In this document: positions 5,620-6,660 of the stretch, piece after piece
How positions within the stretch are numbered: the stretch's first letter is position 1
How the letters are laid out: each line of letters begins with the position of its first letter
Origin: UBA7359 sp964392105
GTDB lineage: Bacteria; Pseudomonadota; Gammaproteobacteria; Eutrophobiales; Eutrophobiaceae
Length of the DNA stretch: 6,660 nt
Assembly (NCBI GenBank): GCA_964392105.1
Contig: CAYMPA010000145.1
Coordinates: 1-6,660, forward strand
Reading direction: 5' to 3'
Made by a program: the position numbers and the translations under genes
The notes under the pieces: model-generated
Seen by the model: the letters and a program-made list of their open reading frames with translations, nothing else
The model's database searches: none
Told to the model about the DNA's origin: nothing

Positions 5620-6660
5620 ATGCCAGTTAGAAGATCAAATAATTCAGTTCCTGCACCAGCAGACATTTATACGATTACCCGTTTGAATCGGGAAGTACGC
5701 TCAATACTTGAAGAAGTGTTTCCTACAATCTGGGTGCAAGGTGAGATATCAAACCTTGCCAAACCGGCCTCAGGTCATTTTTATTTCACACTTAAAGATA
5801 GTGCTGCCCAGGTAAGATGCGCCATGTTCAAAAATCGTCAATCGGGCCTGCGCTTTGATCCAGAAAACGGTATGCAGATCCTGGCAAGGGCAAACATTGG
5901 CCTATATGAAGGTCGAGGCGAATATCAACTCATTATCGAATTACTTGAGCCAGCCGGTGAAGGTGCATTACAACTTGCATTTGAAGCCTTGAAACAAAAA
6001 CTATCATCGGAAGGATTATTTGATGAAAAATATAAAAAACCACTTCCAGTATTTCCGGAAAACATCGGCATCATCACCTCGGCAACTGGAGCAGCCGTTC
6101 GGGATATTCTCAGTATACTAAAGCGTCGTTATCCTTTCGGTAATGTAATCGTATATCCCGTTCCTGTACAAGGGGAAGGTGCCGCAATAAAGATTGCTGA
6201 TGCAATTAAAACCGTTGATTCTCGCAATGAGTGTGATGTCTTGATTTTGGCACGAGGCGGTGGGTCGCTGGAAGATCTTTGGGCTTTTAATGAAGAGATT
6301 GTCGCACGAACAATATTTGATATCAGCACTCCTCTCGTAAGCGGAATAGGTCATGAGATCGATTTCACAATTGCGGACTTTGTTGTAGATCAAAGAGCGG
6401 CAACGCCATCTGCTGCGGCAGAATTAATTAGTCCTGATACTATTGAAACCATAACAAACATAAAGCATCGTGAAGAACAGTTAATACGTTCTCAAAAACA
6501 GACTATCAATAATCTTCAGCGTCATGTTGAATTACTTTTGAAACAGTTGCCCCACCCGAAACAACGAATAATAGAATTGATACAACGAACTGATGAGTAT
6601 TCAACACGTCTAAAACATCAGCTTGAAAAACAATTATCACACAAAAAGATTACACTAACT
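5620..6660 (+). CDS. xseA: exodeoxyribonuclease VII large subunit (3' end outside window)
   Basis: Catalytic subunit of exonuclease VII, which with the small subunit XseB degrades single-stranded DNA from both ends into short oligonucleotides during repair and recombination. The window holds 347 codons without a stop; E. coli XseA has 456 residues, so about a quarter is missing. An N-terminal OB-fold spans about 16-110 (IYTITRLNREVRSILE, VQGEISNL, SGHFYFTLKD). The catalytic domain shows the family signatures IGIITSATGAAVRDI (149-163), ARGGGSLEDLWAFNEE (211-226) and SGIGHEIDFTIADFVVD (241-257), followed by RAATPSAAAEL. From about 275 the chain becomes a Gln/Glu/Lys-rich helix, the start of the coiled coil that binds XseB. 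ATG 5620 is the first start after an in-frame TGA at 5602-5604, and the frame upstream offers no other usual start. The ribosome site is weak. The gene is divergent from guaB, a common gammaproteobacterial order. Confidence 0.98.
   Translation, partial: MPVRRSNNSVPAPADIYTITRLNREVRSILEEVFPTIWVQGEISNLAKPASGHFYFTLKDSAAQVRCAMFKNRQSGLRFDPENGMQILARANIGLYEGRGEYQLIIELLEPAGEGALQLAFEALKQKLSSEGLFDEKYKKPLPVFPENIGIITSATGAAVRDILSILKRRYPFGNVIVYPVPVQGEGAAIKIADAIKTVDSRNECDVLILARGGGSLEDLWAFNEEIVARTIFDISTPLVSGIGHEIDFTIADFVVDQRAATPSAAAELISPDTIETITNIKHREEQLIRSQKQTINNLQRHVELLLKQLPHPKQRIIELIQRTDEYSTRLKHQLEKQLSHKKITLT

Noticed and set aside
6118..6393. A 91-residue minus-strand frame
   Set aside because: It is opposite the catalytic-domain motifs of xseA and has no recognisable features.

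Overview
The window looks like part of a gammaproteobacterial chromosome of moderately low G+C. The evidence is the guaB-guaA purine pair with xseA transcribed divergently from guaB, the same arrangement as in Escherichia coli and relatives, and proteins very close to the gammaproteobacterial forms. No genus can be named from the sequence alone.

Right part (2425-6660), housekeeping: guaB (IMP dehydrogenase) and guaA (GMP synthetase) lie on the minus strand 47 bp apart and together carry out the two steps IMP -> XMP -> GMP. From a 112-bp divergent intergenic region that holds two back-to-back promoter candidates, xseA (exonuclease VII large subunit) reads rightward and leaves the window after 347 codons.

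Middle (2281-2423): between the guaA stop codon and the next gene sits a 143-bp non-coding element that folds end to end into one long imperfect hairpin with A/T-rich terminal inverted repeats. It looks like a small dispersed palindromic (MITE-like) repeat. The pattern of G.U pairs suggests that the plus-strand copy is the one shaped by RNA folding. It is the most unusual non-coding feature here.

Left part (56-2260), accessory: three same-strand genes with 27-30 bp gaps look like one operon: an exported protein made of ten exact 36-residue Sel1-like repeats, a 61-residue very acidic protein that is not recognised, and a 228-residue protein of unknown function with a possible, unproven PD-(D/E)XK-nuclease-like motif. 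The last two are clearly A+T-richer than guaBA. The extreme left edge (1-55), directly against the stop codon of the 228-residue gene, resembles the terminal inverted repeat of an IS256-type insertion sequence whose body would lie outside the window.

Overall: a conserved purine/DNA-repair block bordered on one side by a repeat element and a small accessory cassette of unknown role. No RNA gene, CRISPR array or replication origin was seen.
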